This document shows positions 8,908 to 19,613 of a DNA stretch of 62,446 nucleotides, piece after piece; the stretch's first letter is position 1, and the number at the start of each line of letters is the position of its first letter. Location of the stretch: assembly GCA_903915955.1 (NCBI GenBank), contig CAIWUU010000070.1, positions 1 through 62,446 of the forward strand, given 5' to 3'. Both the position numbers and the translations under genes were made by a program. Under the pieces are notes generated by a model that was not told the DNA's origin, made no database searches, and saw only the letters and a list, made by a program, of their open reading frames with translations. This DNA is from an uncultured Chlorobiaceae bacterium. GTDB taxonomy: Bacteria > Bacteroidota > Chlorobiia > Chlorobiales > Chlorobiaceae.

Positions 8908-9043
8908 ACCTTATCAAAAGGTAATAATAATAAGGCCAGGAAAAAATTCATACATCGTACCATAAAATGTAAATTAAATGCCAATGTTTATCGGATGTGA
9001 CAGGTATTGCTTGTACTGGCCAGATAGAGAAAACGCTGACGTT

Positions 9044-9475
9044 ATGAGAGTAAAAAAGAGAGTAGTTGCCATTGACTATGGCACAAAACGCATTGGTCTG
9101 GCCAAGAGCGATCCCCTCTGGCTTTTTGCCCAGCCTGTTGGCACCTTTGACCGTGCCGCTCTTTCCGTTGCTCTTGAAACAATGGTGAAGCAGGATGATA
9201 TTGCGTTGGTTATTGTTGGATATCCGCTCAGTGACGGTGATGAGACCAATGCCATGACCGGGGTGGTTGACCGATTTCTTAAGGAACTTCGTGCAGAGTT
9301 TCCGCTGTTACCGATAGAAGCGGTTGATGAGCACCACTCCTCAAGGGATGCTCGCAGCATCCTCGTCGCATCGGGAAAATCAAGAAAGGAGCGCCAGCAG
9401 AAAGGACGGCTCGACAGTGCTGCGGCATGTGTGCTGCTCAGCGAATATCTTGAACATTGCGACAGAAGCGGGTAG
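9044..9475 (+). CDS. ruvX: YqgF/RuvX putative Holliday junction resolvase / pre-16S rRNA nuclease
   Basis: About 143 residues from the start at 9044 (MRVKKRVVAIDYGTKRIGLA). The RNase H-like fold shows the first acidic motif AIDYGTKRIGLAKSD, the VIVGYPLSDGDE segment, the VDEHHSSRDA acidic motif, and a final Asp in KGRLDSAAACVLL. The family processes the 5' end of 16S rRNA and is usually annotated as a resolvase. An upstream in-frame start at 8978 would add a poorly conserved tail and is rejected. Confidence 0.9.
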   Translation: MRVKKRVVAIDYGTKRIGLAKSDPLWLFAQPVGTFDRAALSVALETMVKQDDIALVIVGYPLSDGDETNAMTGVVDRFLKELRAEFPLLPIEAVDEHHSSRDARSILVASGKSRKERQQKGRLDSAAACVLLSEYLEHCDRSG

Positions 9476-9561
9476 TGAAAAGTTTTCCTTTAGCTTTTGG
9501 GAGCTGCTTCTTTATCTTTACGATCATTGACCTATAACATTCATCAGCCACACGTTTTTTT

Positions 9562-10143
9562 ATGAGTACTTCAACAATGCTTGATGTTTTCAAGGCAACT
9601 GGAGCGCTGCTCGATGGTCACTTCAAACTGACATCGGGTCGTCACAGCAATGCCTACTTTCAGTGTGCAAAGGTTTTGCAGTATCCAGAGCACTTGTCTG
9701 CGGTTTGCAGCAGTATTGCAGGCCATTTTGCCGATAAAGGTATTGAAACGGTTATCTCCCCTGCCATTGGCGGTATTGTTGTCGGGACAGAGGTGGGCCG
9801 TCAGCTTGGTGTAAAAACTATTTTTGCCGAGCGTAAAGATGGAGCTATGACGATTCGTCGAGGCTTCAGCCTTGAGCCTGGTGAGCGGGTTCTGGTGATT
9901 GAGGATGTGATAACCACCGGCGGCTCGGTTGCCGAGGTGATTGCCCTCATTAACGCTGCTGGCGCATCGCTTGTTGGCGTGGGTTCGGTGGTGGACCGCA
10001 GTAATGGAGGGGTGAAACTTGCGGATGACCAGTTTTCGGTGCTTTCGATGGAGGTGATCAGCTATGCTCCTGAAGAGTGCCCACTCTGCAAGGAGGGTGT
10101 GCCGATTGATGCGCCAGGAAGTCGGGCAAACAAGCAAAATTGA
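9562..10143 (+). CDS. pyrE: orotate phosphoribosyltransferase
   Basis: A 193-residue enzyme that converts orotate and PRPP to OMP in pyrimidine synthesis. The type I PRTase PRPP loop is clear in [33 protein letters not shown] and the catalytic flexible loop around [15 protein letters not shown] are also conserved. It overlaps tyrA by 4 nt, so it begins a pyrE-tyrA-nadK cluster. Confidence 0.96.
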   Translation: MSTSTMLDVFKATGALLDGHFKLTSGRHSNAYFQCAKVLQYPEHLSAVCSSIAGHFADKGIETVISPAIGGIVVGTEVGRQLGVKTIFAERKDGAMTIRRGFSLEPGERVLVIEDVITTGGSVAEVIALINAAGASLVGVGSVVDRSNGGVKLADDQFSVLSMEVISYAPEECPLCKEGVPIDAPGSRANKQN

Positions 10144-11018
10144 GGGGCATGATGGTGGAGTCACCGATCAGGAGCATCTCATTTATTGGCCTTGGGTTGA
10201 TTGGCATGTCACTCTTGCGGGCAATAAAAAGCTCACCGCTTGCCCGGGAGAACTCAATTCTCTTTCAGGGTTTTGATCCGAACTTTACCGAGCATGACCG
10301 TTGCGGCGTCAAAGAGCTGGGACTTGACTCTTTTATCGACGATAAAAAAATTCTTTACAGCGCAGATCTGCTGATTCTTTCGGCTCCGGTTGAGGTTAAT
10401 ATTGCTCTTCTGGAGGAGATAAAGCAGTTTGCGCCACCCTCAACGCTGGTGAGCGATGTGTCGAGCACCAAGTCACTTATTGCCTGGAAAGCTCGGGAGC
10501 TTGCTCTCCCTTTTATTGGAATGCACCCCATGGCAGGCAAGGAGCAGAGAGGCTACCGGGAGAGCCATGAAGAGCTTCTGCTGAACAAGCGCGTTATTTT
10601 TTGTGACGATAATGGTCTGCTTGCAGGTGAAAAAGGGTTGTTTCTTGTCAGGTTGCTTGAGTCTGCAGGATGTACAACACTCTCCATGACCCCGGACGAT
10701 CATGACCGTGTCATTGCCAGAATAAGCCATTTGCCTCAAATGATTTCGACCTTGCTGATGGGCTACTGTGGCGAGTCGATCAGTAAATCAGGTCCCGGTT
10801 TTGCCACACTGGCAAGGCTTGCGGGCAGTTCATGGGATATCTGGCGCGATATTGTTGCCACAAACAGCGACAATATTGCCGATGAGCTTGACAATTTTTC
10901 CAAAGAGCTCTCCCGGCTCTCCGAGGAGGTCAGGCAACTCCGTCTTGAGCAGCTTGAAACGCGCTTCAGCGAGGCAAATCGGCTCTATCAAACCCTTAAA
11001 GAGATGAACCGGTCATGA
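10140..11018 (+). CDS. tyrA: prephenate dehydrogenase
   Basis: About 292 residues. The NAD-binding Rossmann motif is [12 protein letters not shown]. The substrate region has [13 protein letters not shown] and the catalytic-His segment [10 protein letters not shown]. It oxidatively decarboxylates prephenate to 4-hydroxyphenylpyruvate in tyrosine synthesis. No chorismate mutase domain is fused. Methionines at residues 4 and 5 are alternative starts. It overlaps pyrE by 4 nt and nadK by 4 nt (ATGA), which suggests tight coupling. The phenylalanine branch enzyme pheA is 48 kb away in this window. Confidence 0.95.
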   Translation: MRGMMVESPIRSISFIGLGLIGMSLLRAIKSSPLARENSILFQGFDPNFTEHDRCGVKELGLDSFIDDKKILYSADLLILSAPVEVNIALLEEIKQFAPPSTLVSDVSSTKSLIAWKARELALPFIGMHPMAGKEQRGYRESHEELLLNKRVIFCDDNGLLAGEKGLFLVRLLESAGCTTLSMTPDDHDRVIARISHLPQMISTLLMGYCGESISKSGPGFATLARLAGSSWDIWRDIVATNSDNIADELDNFSKELSRLSEEVRQLRLEQLETRFSEANRLYQTLKEMNRS

Positions 11019-11872
11019 AATTCGGGATTGTTATCAATGTTTCAAGAGAGCATGCGCTGGTTCTGGCCCGGCAGCTTTGTGAATGGCTGGATGCAAGGCG
11101 CGTCGATTATGTGTTTGAGGCGCTCTCCGCAGAACATCTGCATATCGACAATTCGGCTCCCATTGAAGAACTCAGCAAGCAGTGTGACGCATTTATATCA
11201 CTTGGTGGTGATGGAACCCTGCTTTTTACTTCGCATTATGCGGTAACAAAGCCGGTTATCGGGGTTAATGTTGGCTACCTCGGCTTTCTGACGGAGTTTA
11301 CCCAGGCAGAAATGTTTACGGCTATTGAAAAGGTGCTTCAGGGAACGAACACCATTCATACCCGTTCGCAACTTGAGGCGACGGTGCATATCGACAACGA
11401 AGTCCACTCCTTTCGAGCGCTGAATGATGTGGTTATCGAAAAAGGCGCTTATCCACGCATACCGACATTTATCATAAAGCTGGATGGAGAGCTGCTCAGC
11501 TCATACCGGGCGGATGGGATTATTATTGCCACCTCGACCGGCTCAACCGCATACTCCATGTCTGCCGGTGGTCCGATTATAGCTCCGAAATCAAACGTTG
11601 TTGTGATTACTCCAATATGTCCGCACATGCTGACGGTACGGCCAATTGTTATCAGTGACGAGAAGAGTATTGAGGTTTCAGTTGACTCCCCTGACGGCTC
11701 TTTTCCACTTAACTGTGATGGCATTCTGAAAAAAATGCTTTTACCCGATGAGAGTATTACTGTCAGGAAATCATCGGTGGTCATTAATCTTGTCGCCAAC
11801 GAAAACCGGAATTACAGTGAAATCCTCCGCACAAAACTGCTCTGGGGCCGCGAGCATAACTTCGGCCAGTAA
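11015..11872 (+). CDS. nadK: NAD kinase
   Basis: A 285-residue ATP-NAD kinase that makes NADP. The signature [10 protein letters not shown] with catalytic Asp, [11 protein letters not shown], and the glycine-rich [14 protein letters not shown] loop are all intact. It overlaps tyrA by 4 nt. A conserved unknown gene follows 46 nt downstream. Confidence 0.97.
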   Translation: MKFGIVINVSREHALVLARQLCEWLDARRVDYVFEALSAEHLHIDNSAPIEELSKQCDAFISLGGDGTLLFTSHYAVTKPVIGVNVGYLGFLTEFTQAEMFTAIEKVLQGTNTIHTRSQLEATVHIDNEVHSFRALNDVVIEKGAYPRIPTFIIKLDGELLSSYRADGIIIATSTGSTAYSMSAGGPIIAPKSNVVVITPICPHMLTVRPIVISDEKSIEVSVDSPDGSFPLNCDGILKKMLLPDESITVRKSSVVINLVANENRNYSEILRTKLLWGREHNFGQ

Positions 11873-11918
11873 CTGCCCGATTATCTTTTCTGAATGTGAA
11901 TCCGCCTGAAAGAGTTTC

Positions 11919-13367
11919 ATGAGTAACAGCATCAATTCTAGTTCGCTCCATGACCTGCTTGGTATTCCTCTGGATACTCCGCTAAGCATTGACGAGATGT
12001 GCGGTCGGCTCCATCCGGTACTCTATCCTGCACCGGCTCTCTCCGCACGGCTTGAGCAGTTTTGCAACACCCTTGTTGCTGCCATGCAGTCGCTTGGCAT
12101 ATCTGTTCTTTCATCCGAAGAGGCATCAGGCGAAGATGGAAGATTTTCACCGGGCACTGTTATTCTGGCTCCCGGATATTTTCCCGATGATCTGCTGGCT
12201 ATCAACAGAGTGACAACACTCTACAACAACATTATTGTAGGCATGTACGATGAGCCAGCCCCGCTTACCCGCGACTCCTCTCCCCAGCAGCGCTTGGATG
12301 CCATTGTGGGCAGGCTTGCCCGTGATATGGTTCATATCCTTATTTATGTAACCGACCAATCATGGACAATCTGTACCATGAATGGCGGTGTTGTCACCTT
12401 CCCGACACCTTTTCCCTTACAAGAGGATGTTCGATGCACACTGGTACCAAAACTGACCGCACAGGTTGTTCCTCCAAGGGCGGAAGAGCTTGATCTCATG
12501 CATGGAGCGCTGGATACCGGGACAGAGGAGTTTGAGTCGGTTGCCACAGATTTCATGCAGTGCAGCGCTCTATGGAGCAATAATGCCTCACTGTTGACGC
12601 ATACCTCAACCCAAGGACTTGACTATCGAAGTGCCTTTTATCAACGGATTGTTGCCCGCTATCTTGATCAGCGGAGCGGTATGAGCTATGGCTTTTTTGC
12701 CAGCCAACGGCCGGTTGCCGTAGAGCCCGCTCTTCTTTCTGCTGGCGCAGGGTTGCTTTCTGTTCGACTGCAAAGAGGAGAGTTTTTTGTGCCTGTTCCA
12801 GAGATACGTGTTATCACCACAAGGTCGGGGTGCAGAAAAAACCATCTTGATCCCAAAAGAGATCTGGTGGAGATTGGACTGATACAACGTGACGGAAAGG
12901 GGCGGGCCTACCTGAAGACTCCGGAAGGGAGCTCTCCCGAGATGGTTGCAAAGCCCTCTTTTGATACCCTGACGATTCTTGCTCATGCACTTGGAAATGC
13001 CTTGGCGGCAAGCATTCTGATGACGCTGAACCCAAAATCAATGTTTCCTTCTCATCTGGCCCGTTTTGGCGCTTCAATGACACACTGGCATGACTATCCT
13101 GACCTCTGCCAGCTTCCTGATGGGTATTATCTGCATGGGGAGAGCAATCCCCCTGTCGCTTGTTCAACGCCGCAATCTGCGGCATACAGTCTGCTTGGCA
13201 AAATAGCCGCGCTTGAGGTTGCACTCGAACAGGGTAGAGAGTATCGCGGAGATGTGCATGTTGAGCCGAACCATGGCACAAATATTGTTGGTATTCTCTC
13301 ACTTGCCGAAACAGCATTGCTCCTCAATCCTCCACTCTTTGTGGAGGTCATGACAGAAGAGCGATAA
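11919..13367 (+). CDS. conserved protein of unknown function, 482 aa
   Basis: A long, intact open frame with ordinary codon use for this region. No signal peptide or membrane segment is apparent, and I recognise no catalytic motif. Two halves can be discerned. The first (about 1-215) includes a polar segment GTVILAPGYFPDDLLAINRVTTLYNN and a DMVHILIYVTDQSWTICTMNG beta block. The second ends with a conserved-looking acidic/histidine area (MTHWHDYPDLCQLPDGYYLHGESN, VHVEPNHGTNIVGI). It follows nadK by 46 nt and converges with the kdsC-like gene with 5 nt between stops. A cytoplasmic role is likely, but I assign no function. Confidence 0.8.
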   Translation: MSNSINSSSLHDLLGIPLDTPLSIDEMCGRLHPVLYPAPALSARLEQFCNTLVAAMQSLGISVLSSEEASGEDGRFSPGTVILAPGYFPDDLLAINRVTTLYNNIIVGMYDEPAPLTRDSSPQQRLDAIVGRLARDMVHILIYVTDQSWTICTMNGGVVTFPTPFPLQEDVRCTLVPKLTAQVVPPRAEELDLMHGALDTGTEEFESVATDFMQCSALWSNNASLLTHTSTQGLDYRSAFYQRIVARYLDQRSGMSYGFFASQRPVAVEPALLSAGAGLLSVRLQRGEFFVPVPEIRVITTRSGCRKNHLDPKRDLVEIGLIQRDGKGRAYLKTPEGSSPEMVAKPSFDTLTILAHALGNALAASILMTLNPKSMFPSHLARFGASMTHWHDYPDLCQLPDGYYLHGESNPPVACSTPQSAAYSLLGKIAALEVALEQGREYRGDVHVEPNHGTNIVGILSLAETALLLNPPLFVEVMTEER

Positions 13368-13372
13368 CCGGT

Positions 13373-13996
13373 TTATCTCTCCTCCTCCTCTTCCACCTGC
13401 TCGATGTAGGGCCATTTGCCTTGCCGGATGAGAATCATCTCGACCAACTCTCTTATGCACCCTTTTCCCCCTTCATATCCCGAGATGTAACCGACCCGGT
13501 TCCGAAGATAATTTACCCCGTCAATGGCGGTCGCGGGCAAACCGACTTTTGAGAGCACCGCTATGTCGCCAATATCATCGCCGATGTAGGCGCACTCCTC
13601 ATCTTCAAGATTGTGGCGCAGACGGAAAGCGTCATAAGAGTAGAGCGGGTTTTCACCATTGAGGTAAAGATCGTGTACGCCGATCGCCTCAAGCAAAGGG
13701 CGGTACCCTTCAGCATCTCTTTCCGACACAACCGCGATACGTATCCCCTGCTTCAGCGCCTCTTTTATAGCAACGGCATCCCTCACTGAAATTGAGCAGA
13801 GTTCCCCGCCATTGCTGTCGAAGGTAATTCTGCTGCCGTTCAGTACACCGTCAACCGGAAAAACAAGGGCGCGGACGGCTTTGAGCGCCTGATCGATTTT
13901 TGATGATGGATCAGCCTGTGACGGCTGCATCCCGAAATATTGAAAACCTTCCAAAAGGGTATGATGTTTTAAAGTGAATGAAGCGAGTGCACACAC
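13373..13996 (-). CDS. KdsC-like HAD phosphatase family protein lacking the catalytic nucleophile
   Basis: A 207-residue protein placed directly after kdsA. It aligns with 3-deoxy-manno-octulosonate 8-phosphate phosphatase by [30 protein letters not shown] and [14 protein letters not shown]. In KdsC the first motif is DVDGVLTDG, whose first Asp is the phospho-accepting nucleophile. Here the codon is CCG and the motif reads PVDGVLNGS. The motif III region also reads GENPLYSYD where GQSNKL is expected, so the conserved Lys seems lost. The acidic motif IV (GDDIGD) is kept. Starts at 13996 (28-nt overlap with kdsA) or 13930 are both possible. Confidence 0.75.
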   Translation of the reverse strand: MCALASFTLKHHTLLEGFQYFGMQPSQADPSSKIDQALKAVRALVFPVDGVLNGSRITFDSNGGELCSISVRDAVAIKEALKQGIRIAVVSERDAEGYRPLLEAIGVHDLYLNGENPLYSYDAFRLRHNLEDEECAYIGDDIGDIAVLSKVGLPATAIDGVNYLRNRVGYISGYEGGKGCIRELVEMILIRQGKWPYIEQVEEEEER

Positions 13997-14808
13997 CGGT
14001 AGAGGTGGAGCAGTTGTTTAACAATTGTCCTAAAATCAGCCAATGCCACCTGTGTGGCGGCATCGGAAAGTGCTTTGGATGGGTTGGGATGAATCTCAAA
14101 AAAGAGGCCATCGACACCCGCAGCAACCGCTGCGCGGGCAAGGGGCATCACATACTGACGTTCTCCACCTGATACTCCCTGACCAGCCCCGGGAAGCTGA
14201 AGGCTGTGTGTTGCATCGTACAGTACCGGGTATCCGGATTCAGCCATCTTGGCCAATCCTCTGAAATCGACAACGAGGTTGTGATAGCCGAAACTTGAGC
14301 CTCTCTCGGTCAGCATGACCCTGTTATTTCCAGTCTGTACCACTTTTGCTGCGGCAAGCGCCATGTCATCCGGTGCCATAAACTGTCCTTTCTTGATATT
14401 GACCGCAAGACCGCTCTCGCCTGCGGCAACAAGAAGCTCTGTCTGCCGGCAGAGAAATGCCGGTATTTGAAGTACATCAACATAACGGGCAGCATGTGTC
14501 ACATCCTTTGTTTCATGAACATCGGTAATAACCGGCATGTAATAGCTCTCGCGAATCTCGGCAAGCACTTCGAGCGCCTCTGTATCTCCAATACCGGTGA
14601 AAGAGCTGCCAGAGGTGCGATTTGCTTTGCGGTAGGAGCCCTTGAAAATAAAATGGACACCCAGCTCCTGGCTGATACGCTGCAGCTCTTCTGCCGTCTC
14701 GATGGCCATTGCGCGATTTTCGATCAAACAGGGACCCGCAATAAAAAGCGGATTGTTGTCGTCAGGAATTGAAATTGATCCAATTGAGAACTTTTGCATA
14801 CTGCTCAT
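13969..14808 (-). CDS. kdsA: 2-dehydro-3-deoxyphosphooctonate aldolase (Kdo-8-phosphate synthase)
   Basis: A 279-residue TIM-barrel enzyme that condenses PEP and arabinose-5-phosphate to Kdo-8-P, the committed step of LPS inner-core Kdo synthesis. Signatures include [61 protein letters not shown], and a C-terminal [15 protein letters not shown]. An aligned Cys in AGPCLIE suggests the metal-dependent class, but this is not certain. It heads a two-gene operon with the kdsC-like gene. Confidence 0.96.
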   Translation of the reverse strand: MSSMQKFSIGSISIPDDNNPLFIAGPCLIENRAMAIETAEELQRISQELGVHFIFKGSYRKANRTSGSSFTGIGDTEALEVLAEIRESYYMPVITDVHETKDVTHAARYVDVLQIPAFLCRQTELLVAAGESGLAVNIKKGQFMAPDDMALAAAKVVQTGNNRVMLTERGSSFGYHNLVVDFRGLAKMAESGYPVLYDATHSLQLPGAGQGVSGGERQYVMPLARAAVAAGVDGLFFEIHPNPSKALSDAATQVALADFRTIVKQLLHLYRCVHSLHSL

Positions 14809-14919
14809 CGTTACGTTTTAGAGCTTCCCGTTAAAATTCCAGTGGTGGATTTAATGTTTTAAGGGTTAAATTTACAACAATATTTCTTATTCACACTTTG
14901 TAATCAAATACCGAAAATA

Positions 14920-16242
14920 ATGAGTACTGCCGATACAAAACAAAGGTTGGAGGAGATAGAAAAACAGCTCGCAAATCTCATTGAGGAGCAGACGGTTATC
15001 AAGGGGAAATGGGAGAGTGAGAAGGAGCTGATACAGTCTTCACGAAACCTGAAATCGCAGCTTGAAGAGCTCCGTGTGCAGGCGGAGGAGTTTGAGCGCC
15101 AGGGTGACTATGGTAAAGTTGCCGAGATTCGCTATGGAAAAGTAGTGGCGATTGAGCGAGAGCTGGAGGAGAATCGGCTGAAAATTGAGGAGAAGAAATC
15201 TTCGGGCACTCTGATCATGAAAGAGGAGATTGATGCTGAGGATATTGCTGATATTGTCTCGAAATGGACAGGGATACCCCTGAGCAAGATGCTGCAGTCG
15301 GAGCGGCAGAAGCTGTTGTTGATTGAGGATGAGCTGCATAAGCGGGTGATCGGGCAGGAGGAGGCGGTCACTGCTGTTAGTGACGCGGTCAAGCGCTCAC
15401 GGGCGGGCATGGGTGACGACAAGCGTCCCATAGGTTCCTTTATCTTTCTTGGGCCGACCGGGGTGGGTAAAACCGAACTGGCCCGAACGCTTGCAGACTA
15501 CCTTTTTGATGATGAGGATGCTATGATTCGCATTGATATGAGCGAATATATGGAGTCGCATAATGTCAGCCGCCTGGTTGGCGCCCCTCCCGGCTATGTG
15601 GGTTATGAGGAGGGCGGCCAGCTTACCGAAGCGGTGAGGCGCAAGCCATTCTCTGTTGTGTTGCTCGACGAAATTGAGAAAGCGCATCCTGATGTTTTTA
15701 ATATTCTTTTGCAGATTCTTGATGATGGTCGTCTGACCGACAGTAAAGGGCGTACGGTGAATTTCAAAAACACCATCATCATCATGACAAGCAACATCGG
15801 AGCCCAGCTTATTCAGGCTGAAATGGCAAAGATAGATGGTGCGAACCGCGAGTCGATACTCTCCAGTCTGCAAGAAAAACTCCTTCAGGCGCTGAAACAG
15901 AAGGTGAGGCCTGAGTTTCTCAACCGCATAGATGAGGTCATCCTCTTCACGCCGCTGACCAGAGATGATCTGAAAAAGATTGTTCTGATTCAGTTCGACC
16001 ATATCAAGGCGGCGGCGCTGCGCCAGCGTATCACTCTCACGATTTCTGATGCGGCGATTGTGTGGCTCTCTGATGCCGGTTTTGATCCGGCTTTTGGCGC
16101 TCGACCTCTCAAGAGGGTGATGCAGCGCAAGATTACCAACAAAATTTCAGAACTTATTCTTTCCGGAAAAGTGCAGGAGGGTGAGGGAGTTGTTGTTGAA
16201 ATGTCGGGGAGTGAATTGAGTGTTGTGAAGGGTTCCGAATAA
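14920..16242 (+). CDS. stand-alone ClpB-type ATPase: coiled coil plus second AAA+ module only
   Basis: A 440-residue protein that corresponds to the C-terminal half of ClpB. Residues 1-95 form a charged coiled coil like the end of the ClpB middle domain. They are followed by [18 protein letters not shown] and one complete NBD2: Walker A GPTGVGKT (about residue 178), [17 protein letters not shown] pore loop, Walker [14 protein letters not shown], arginine-finger region [11 protein letters not shown], and sensor 2 [11 protein letters not shown]. The N domain and NBD1 are absent. The frame starts cleanly with its own ATG and is not a broken gene. I recall short ClpB forms annotated in Chlorobiaceae. 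A ClpP-binding IGF-type loop is not evident, so a chaperone role is inferred. Confidence 0.88.
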   Translation: MSTADTKQRLEEIEKQLANLIEEQTVIKGKWESEKELIQSSRNLKSQLEELRVQAEEFERQGDYGKVAEIRYGKVVAIERELEENRLKIEEKKSSGTLIMKEEIDAEDIADIVSKWTGIPLSKMLQSERQKLLLIEDELHKRVIGQEEAVTAVSDAVKRSRAGMGDDKRPIGSFIFLGPTGVGKTELARTLADYLFDDEDAMIRIDMSEYMESHNVSRLVGAPPGYVGYEEGGQLTEAVRRKPFSVVLLDEIEKAHPDVFNILLQILDDGRLTDSKGRTVNFKNTIIIMTSNIGAQLIQAEMAKIDGANRESILSSLQEKLLQALKQKVRPEFLNRIDEVILFTPLTRDDLKKIVLIQFDHIKAAALRQRITLTISDAAIVWLSDAGFDPAFGARPLKRVMQRKITNKISELILSGKVQEGEGVVVEMSGSELSVVKGSE

Positions 16243-16254
16243 TTGTTTGTGCCC

Positions 16255-17382
16255 ATGAAGAAACAGTCGTTGTTGTCTGCGGCGTTGCTGCTCTTTATCT
16301 GCTTCTTTGCAATGCCTTGTTATGGCGCGGTGCAGCCTGACAGCCTGGCGATTAAAATTGGCCAGATGCTGATGGTTGGTTTCAGAGGGCTCACTGTTGC
16401 CGATGCTCCGGAGATTGCTGCAGATATCACAGAGCGTCGGATAGGCGGTGTGGTGCTGTTTGAGTATGATGTTCTTTCGCGTACTCCGCTGAGGAATATC
16501 AGCACACTTGGGCAGCTCTCCCGTTTGACACAGGAGTTGCAGAAGTTGTCGGCGATACCGCTTTTTATTGCCATCGACCAGGAGGGGGGGAAGGTTAATC
16601 GCCTCAAACCTGCCAGAGGATTTCCCGCCAGTGTATCGGCTCAACATCTTGGTCTGCTCAACAATCCTGACAGTACCAGATCAGCCGCATTGCAGAGTGC
16701 AAGAACGCTGAGAGCACTGCATATCGGTATGAATCTTGCACCGGTGGCAGATCTCAACAGTAATCCCGCTAATCCGGTGATCGGTAAACTTGAGAGAAGT
16801 TTTTCGGCTGACCCCTCTGTCGTCACGACCAATATTCGTCTGACCTGCGATGCATATCGGACAGAGGGAATTATTCCCGTTCTCAAACATTTTCCCGGCC
16901 ATGGTAGTTCAACGACCGATACGCATCGCGATTTTACCGATATTACCTCAAGCTGGTCTGAAAAAGAGCTTGAACCTTATCGCACCATGATCGACTCGGG
17001 TTATTGGGATCCCATTATGACCGCCCATGTGTTCAATGGGAAGCTTGACCCGCTCTACCCTGCTACGCTTTCAAAAGCGACAATCGACGGGCTGCTCAGG
17101 GGGAAGCTTGGGTTCAAAGGGGTGATTATCAGTGATGATATGCAAATGCGTGCGATTGCCGACCATTACGGGCTTGAGACTGCCATCCGTTTGGCGATTG
17201 ATGCTGGCGTTGATATTCTGCTCTTTGGGAATAACACGGCTTATGATTCCGCCATAACCGAAAAAGCAACGGTATTCATCAAGTCACTGCTTGCTCGAAA
17301 CATTATTACCCCGGAGCGTCTTGACCGCTCCTTTCGCCGGATTATGGAACTCAAACAACGTTATCGTCTCGACTCACTATGA
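16255..17382 (+). CDS. glycoside hydrolase family 3 protein (NagZ-like beta-N-acetylhexosaminidase)
   Basis: About 375 residues from the start at 16255, which begins a signal peptide (MKKQSLLSAALLLFICFFA...CYG). The GH3 TIM barrel shows IGQMLMVGFRG, FIAIDQEGGKVNRL, the KHFPGHG motif with catalytic His loop (TDTHRDF), and the nucleophile Asp in GVIISDDMQMRAI. NagZ cleaves GlcNAc from muropeptides. An exported form suggests action on murein or other periplasmic glycans. It overlaps sixA by 4 nt. Confidence 0.92.
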   Translation: MKKQSLLSAALLLFICFFAMPCYGAVQPDSLAIKIGQMLMVGFRGLTVADAPEIAADITERRIGGVVLFEYDVLSRTPLRNISTLGQLSRLTQELQKLSAIPLFIAIDQEGGKVNRLKPARGFPASVSAQHLGLLNNPDSTRSAALQSARTLRALHIGMNLAPVADLNSNPANPVIGKLERSFSADPSVVTTNIRLTCDAYRTEGIIPVLKHFPGHGSSTTDTHRDFTDITSSWSEKELEPYRTMIDSGYWDPIMTAHVFNGKLDPLYPATLSKATIDGLLRGKLGFKGVIISDDMQMRAIADHYGLETAIRLAIDAGVDILLFGNNTAYDSAITEKATVFIKSLLARNIITPERLDRSFRRIMELKQRYRLDSL

Positions 17383-17876
17383 AAACGATTTACATTGTTC
17401 GCCACGCTAAAGCCGGAAGCTCACATTCTGGTGATTTTGACCGAATGCTCAACGAAACCGGGCGGAAAGCTGCCCATGTTATGGGTGAGCTGCTGGATGA
17501 GAAGGGCGTTGTGCCGGATTACGTTCTTGCCAGCCCGGCCAACCGTGCGTTGACGACGGCAGAGATTTTTTGTGAGATTCTCGGATATCCAGTGGAGCGT
17601 ATTGAGCAGCGGATGGAGATATACGAGGGTGGTGCTCAGCGACTGTTGAGTATTCTGCAGCAGGTTGGCGATAGCTATAATACTGTGCTGATGTTTGGGC
17701 ATAATCCCACCATGACCTTATTGGTTGACCTGCTTGCAGGCTGCGCTCACGAAGGCATGGCAACCTGTGGTGTGGTGCGGCTTGAGTGTGAGAGTGATTC
17801 GTGGGGCAATTTGCGTGCGGGAAGTTGCAAGCTGGTGTGGTACGACTATCCAAAGCGGCATCAGGAGCGAGGTTAA
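17379..17876 (+). CDS. histidine phosphatase family protein (SixA-like)
   Basis: A 165-residue protein of the RHG branch. The N-terminal [10 protein letters not shown] carries the catalytic His. Further conserved parts are the [16 protein letters not shown] segment, [16 protein letters not shown], and the second His in [10 protein letters not shown]. SixA removes phosphate from phospho-His of HPt domains and the PTS-Ntr system; the substrate here is unknown. The last codons overlap convergent gpsA by 4 nt. Confidence 0.9.
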   Translation: MKTIYIVRHAKAGSSHSGDFDRMLNETGRKAAHVMGELLDEKGVVPDYVLASPANRALTTAEIFCEILGYPVERIEQRMEIYEGGAQRLLSILQQVGDSYNTVLMFGHNPTMTLLVDLLAGCAHEGMATCGVVRLECESDSWGNLRAGSCKLVWYDYPKRHQERG

Positions 17877-18874
17877 TCGCACTCTTGCTTCGGATCGCGG
17901 GTCATTAACTCTAAAATAGCTTGCTGAGAGGGTTTGGCTTCAAACAGCATCTGATAGACCGCGTTGGTAATTGGCATGTCAACGCCAACTGAACGGCTCA
18001 GCTCATAAACGGCTTTGGTGCTGTGTACGCCCTCAGCAATCATGTTCATTGAGCTGATAACGTTGTCGAGGGAGCGGCCGCGGCCAATTTCCTCTCCCAC
18101 AAAACGGTTGCGGCTGTGGCGGCTTAAACAGGTCACCACTAGATCGCCAATTCCCGCAAGGCCGGAGATGGTGACGCTATCTCCACCAAGTTTGCACCCA
18201 AGTCGTGATATTTCGGCCATTCCTCGGGTAATGATGGCAGCTTTAGCATTGTCGCCGAACCCAACACCATCCGAAATTCCGGCGGCAATGGCGATGATGT
18301 TTTTTACCGAGCCGGCTATTTCAACACCAATGATGTCTGTGTTGACGTAAACGCGGAAGCGCTTGGTATGGAAAACATCCTGAACTTTTTGGGCGGTCAC
18401 GAGTGAAGGTGAGGATGCGACAACGGTTGTGGGTTGATTTTGTGAGACCTCCTCTGCATGACTTGGTCCGTACAGGGCTGCAACCTGGGATGGCAGAAGA
18501 TCAGGAAGCACTTCAAGCAGCACTTCCGACATCCGTTTTCCGGTACCAATTTCAATGCCTTTGGCAACATTGACGACTATTTTGCCATGCATAGAGATAC
18601 TGCTGAAACCCTGAACGGTCTCCCGCAGCGCCTGTGAGGGAACGGCAGTAACAATCATCTCCGCCCATGTAATCAACAGCGGCAGATGATGGGTGACCTG
18701 TAACGTGTCGGGAAATGGTATGCCCTTGAGGTAACGAAGATTTTGCCGCTCAGCATCCAGCATAAAGGCAAATTCGGGCCGGTGTGCCCATAAACGCACC
18801 TGATAACCCTTTTTAGCAAGAAGTACAGCGAGGGTTGTTCCCCAGCTTCCGGCTCCCAGTACTGCAATATTCAT
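17873..18874 (-). CDS. gpsA: glycerol-3-phosphate dehydrogenase [NAD(P)+]
   Basis: About 333 residues from ATG at 18874 ([20 protein letters not shown]), which places the Rossmann GxGxxG at the very start as usual. A longer frame from 18907 would overlap plsY. Other marks are [19 protein letters not shown], and the catalytic Lys in [18 protein letters not shown], plus NSRNRF-type [11 protein letters not shown]. It makes sn-glycerol-3-phosphate for phospholipids. plsY, the next enzyme, ends 16 nt upstream, so the two form a lipid operon. Confidence 0.96.
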   Translation of the reverse strand: MNIAVLGAGSWGTTLAVLLAKKGYQVRLWAHRPEFAFMLDAERQNLRYLKGIPFPDTLQVTHHLPLLITWAEMIVTAVPSQALRETVQGFSSISMHGKIVVNVAKGIEIGTGKRMSEVLLEVLPDLLPSQVAALYGPSHAEEVSQNQPTTVVASSPSLVTAQKVQDVFHTKRFRVYVNTDIIGVEIAGSVKNIIAIAAGISDGVGFGDNAKAAIITRGMAEISRLGCKLGGDSVTISGLAGIGDLVVTCLSRHSRNRFVGEEIGRGRSLDNVISSMNMIAEGVHSTKAVYELSRSVGVDMPITNAVYQMLFEAKPSQQAILELMTRDPKQECD

Positions 18875-18890
18875 AAGGACTCTGTGTGCC

Positions 18891-19598
18891 TCATGACTTT
18901 TTGCCAAATGTCACCCGGCTCTCTGTTCCAGAAATCAACCTTCTGATATTCGCCCGGTGGGTGTAGATAATTGCGGCAGCCACAATAAGCCCAAAAATCA
19001 TAAGGTGATAGTCGAGGCTGTCATGAAAGAAGAGTTTTGAGCCGAAGAGTTTAATGTAATAGTCGAGTCCGCCACCAAGTTCAAAGATATATTTGCGTAT
19101 GGCAATAATCAGAGGAAAAGCAACTGCAGCAAGCATTGATGCAACCGATACATGGCGAGACATATAGATCGTCAGAAGGAAAATGGCTATAACCATCAGC
19201 ATGCTTACCGGTGCAATGCCGATCAGCATACCAGCCGCTGTACTGACACCTTTGCCACCCTTGAAACCTGCAAACAGCGTAAAGACGTGACCGATGACGG
19301 CGCTTATCCCAGCCAGAAGCCGAAGGGCAACATCATTGAGATCAGGAAAGACGTCAATCGGATGATGACGGAAAAAAGCAACAACAGAGACTGCCGCGAC
19401 AACTCCCTTGACAATATCAATCAGGGTGACGGTAAGACCAGCCTTCCATCCAAGCACCCTGAAGGCATTGGTACCTCCGGCATTTCCGCTGCCGAAGTCT
19501 CGGATATCAATCCCTTTGAGCATTTTCCCCGCCATAAGGCTGGTAGGAATGGAGCCGATAATATAGCTTACCACTAAAATGGCCAGTAACGTCAGCAT
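18891..19598 (-). CDS. plsY: glycerol-3-phosphate acyltransferase PlsY
   Basis: A 235-residue integral membrane enzyme that transfers acyl from acyl-phosphate to glycerol-3-phosphate, giving lysophosphatidate. It has [13 protein letters not shown], the conserved [16 protein letters not shown] loop, and [20 protein letters not shown]. Several hydrophobic helices are visible. It is slightly longer than typical PlsY owing to a C-terminal extension. It is followed by gpsA, its substrate supplier. Confidence 0.95.
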   Translation of the reverse strand: MLTLLAILVVSYIIGSIPTSLMAGKMLKGIDIRDFGSGNAGGTNAFRVLGWKAGLTVTLIDIVKGVVAAVSVVAFFRHHPIDVFPDLNDVALRLLAGISAVIGHVFTLFAGFKGGKGVSTAAGMLIGIAPVSMLMVIAIFLLTIYMSRHVSVASMLAAVAFPLIIAIRKYIFELGGGLDYYIKLFGSKLFFHDSLDYHLMIFGLIVAAAIIYTHRANIRRLISGTESRVTFGKKS

Positions 19599-19613
19599 AA
19601 CCCTTCCTGATTA

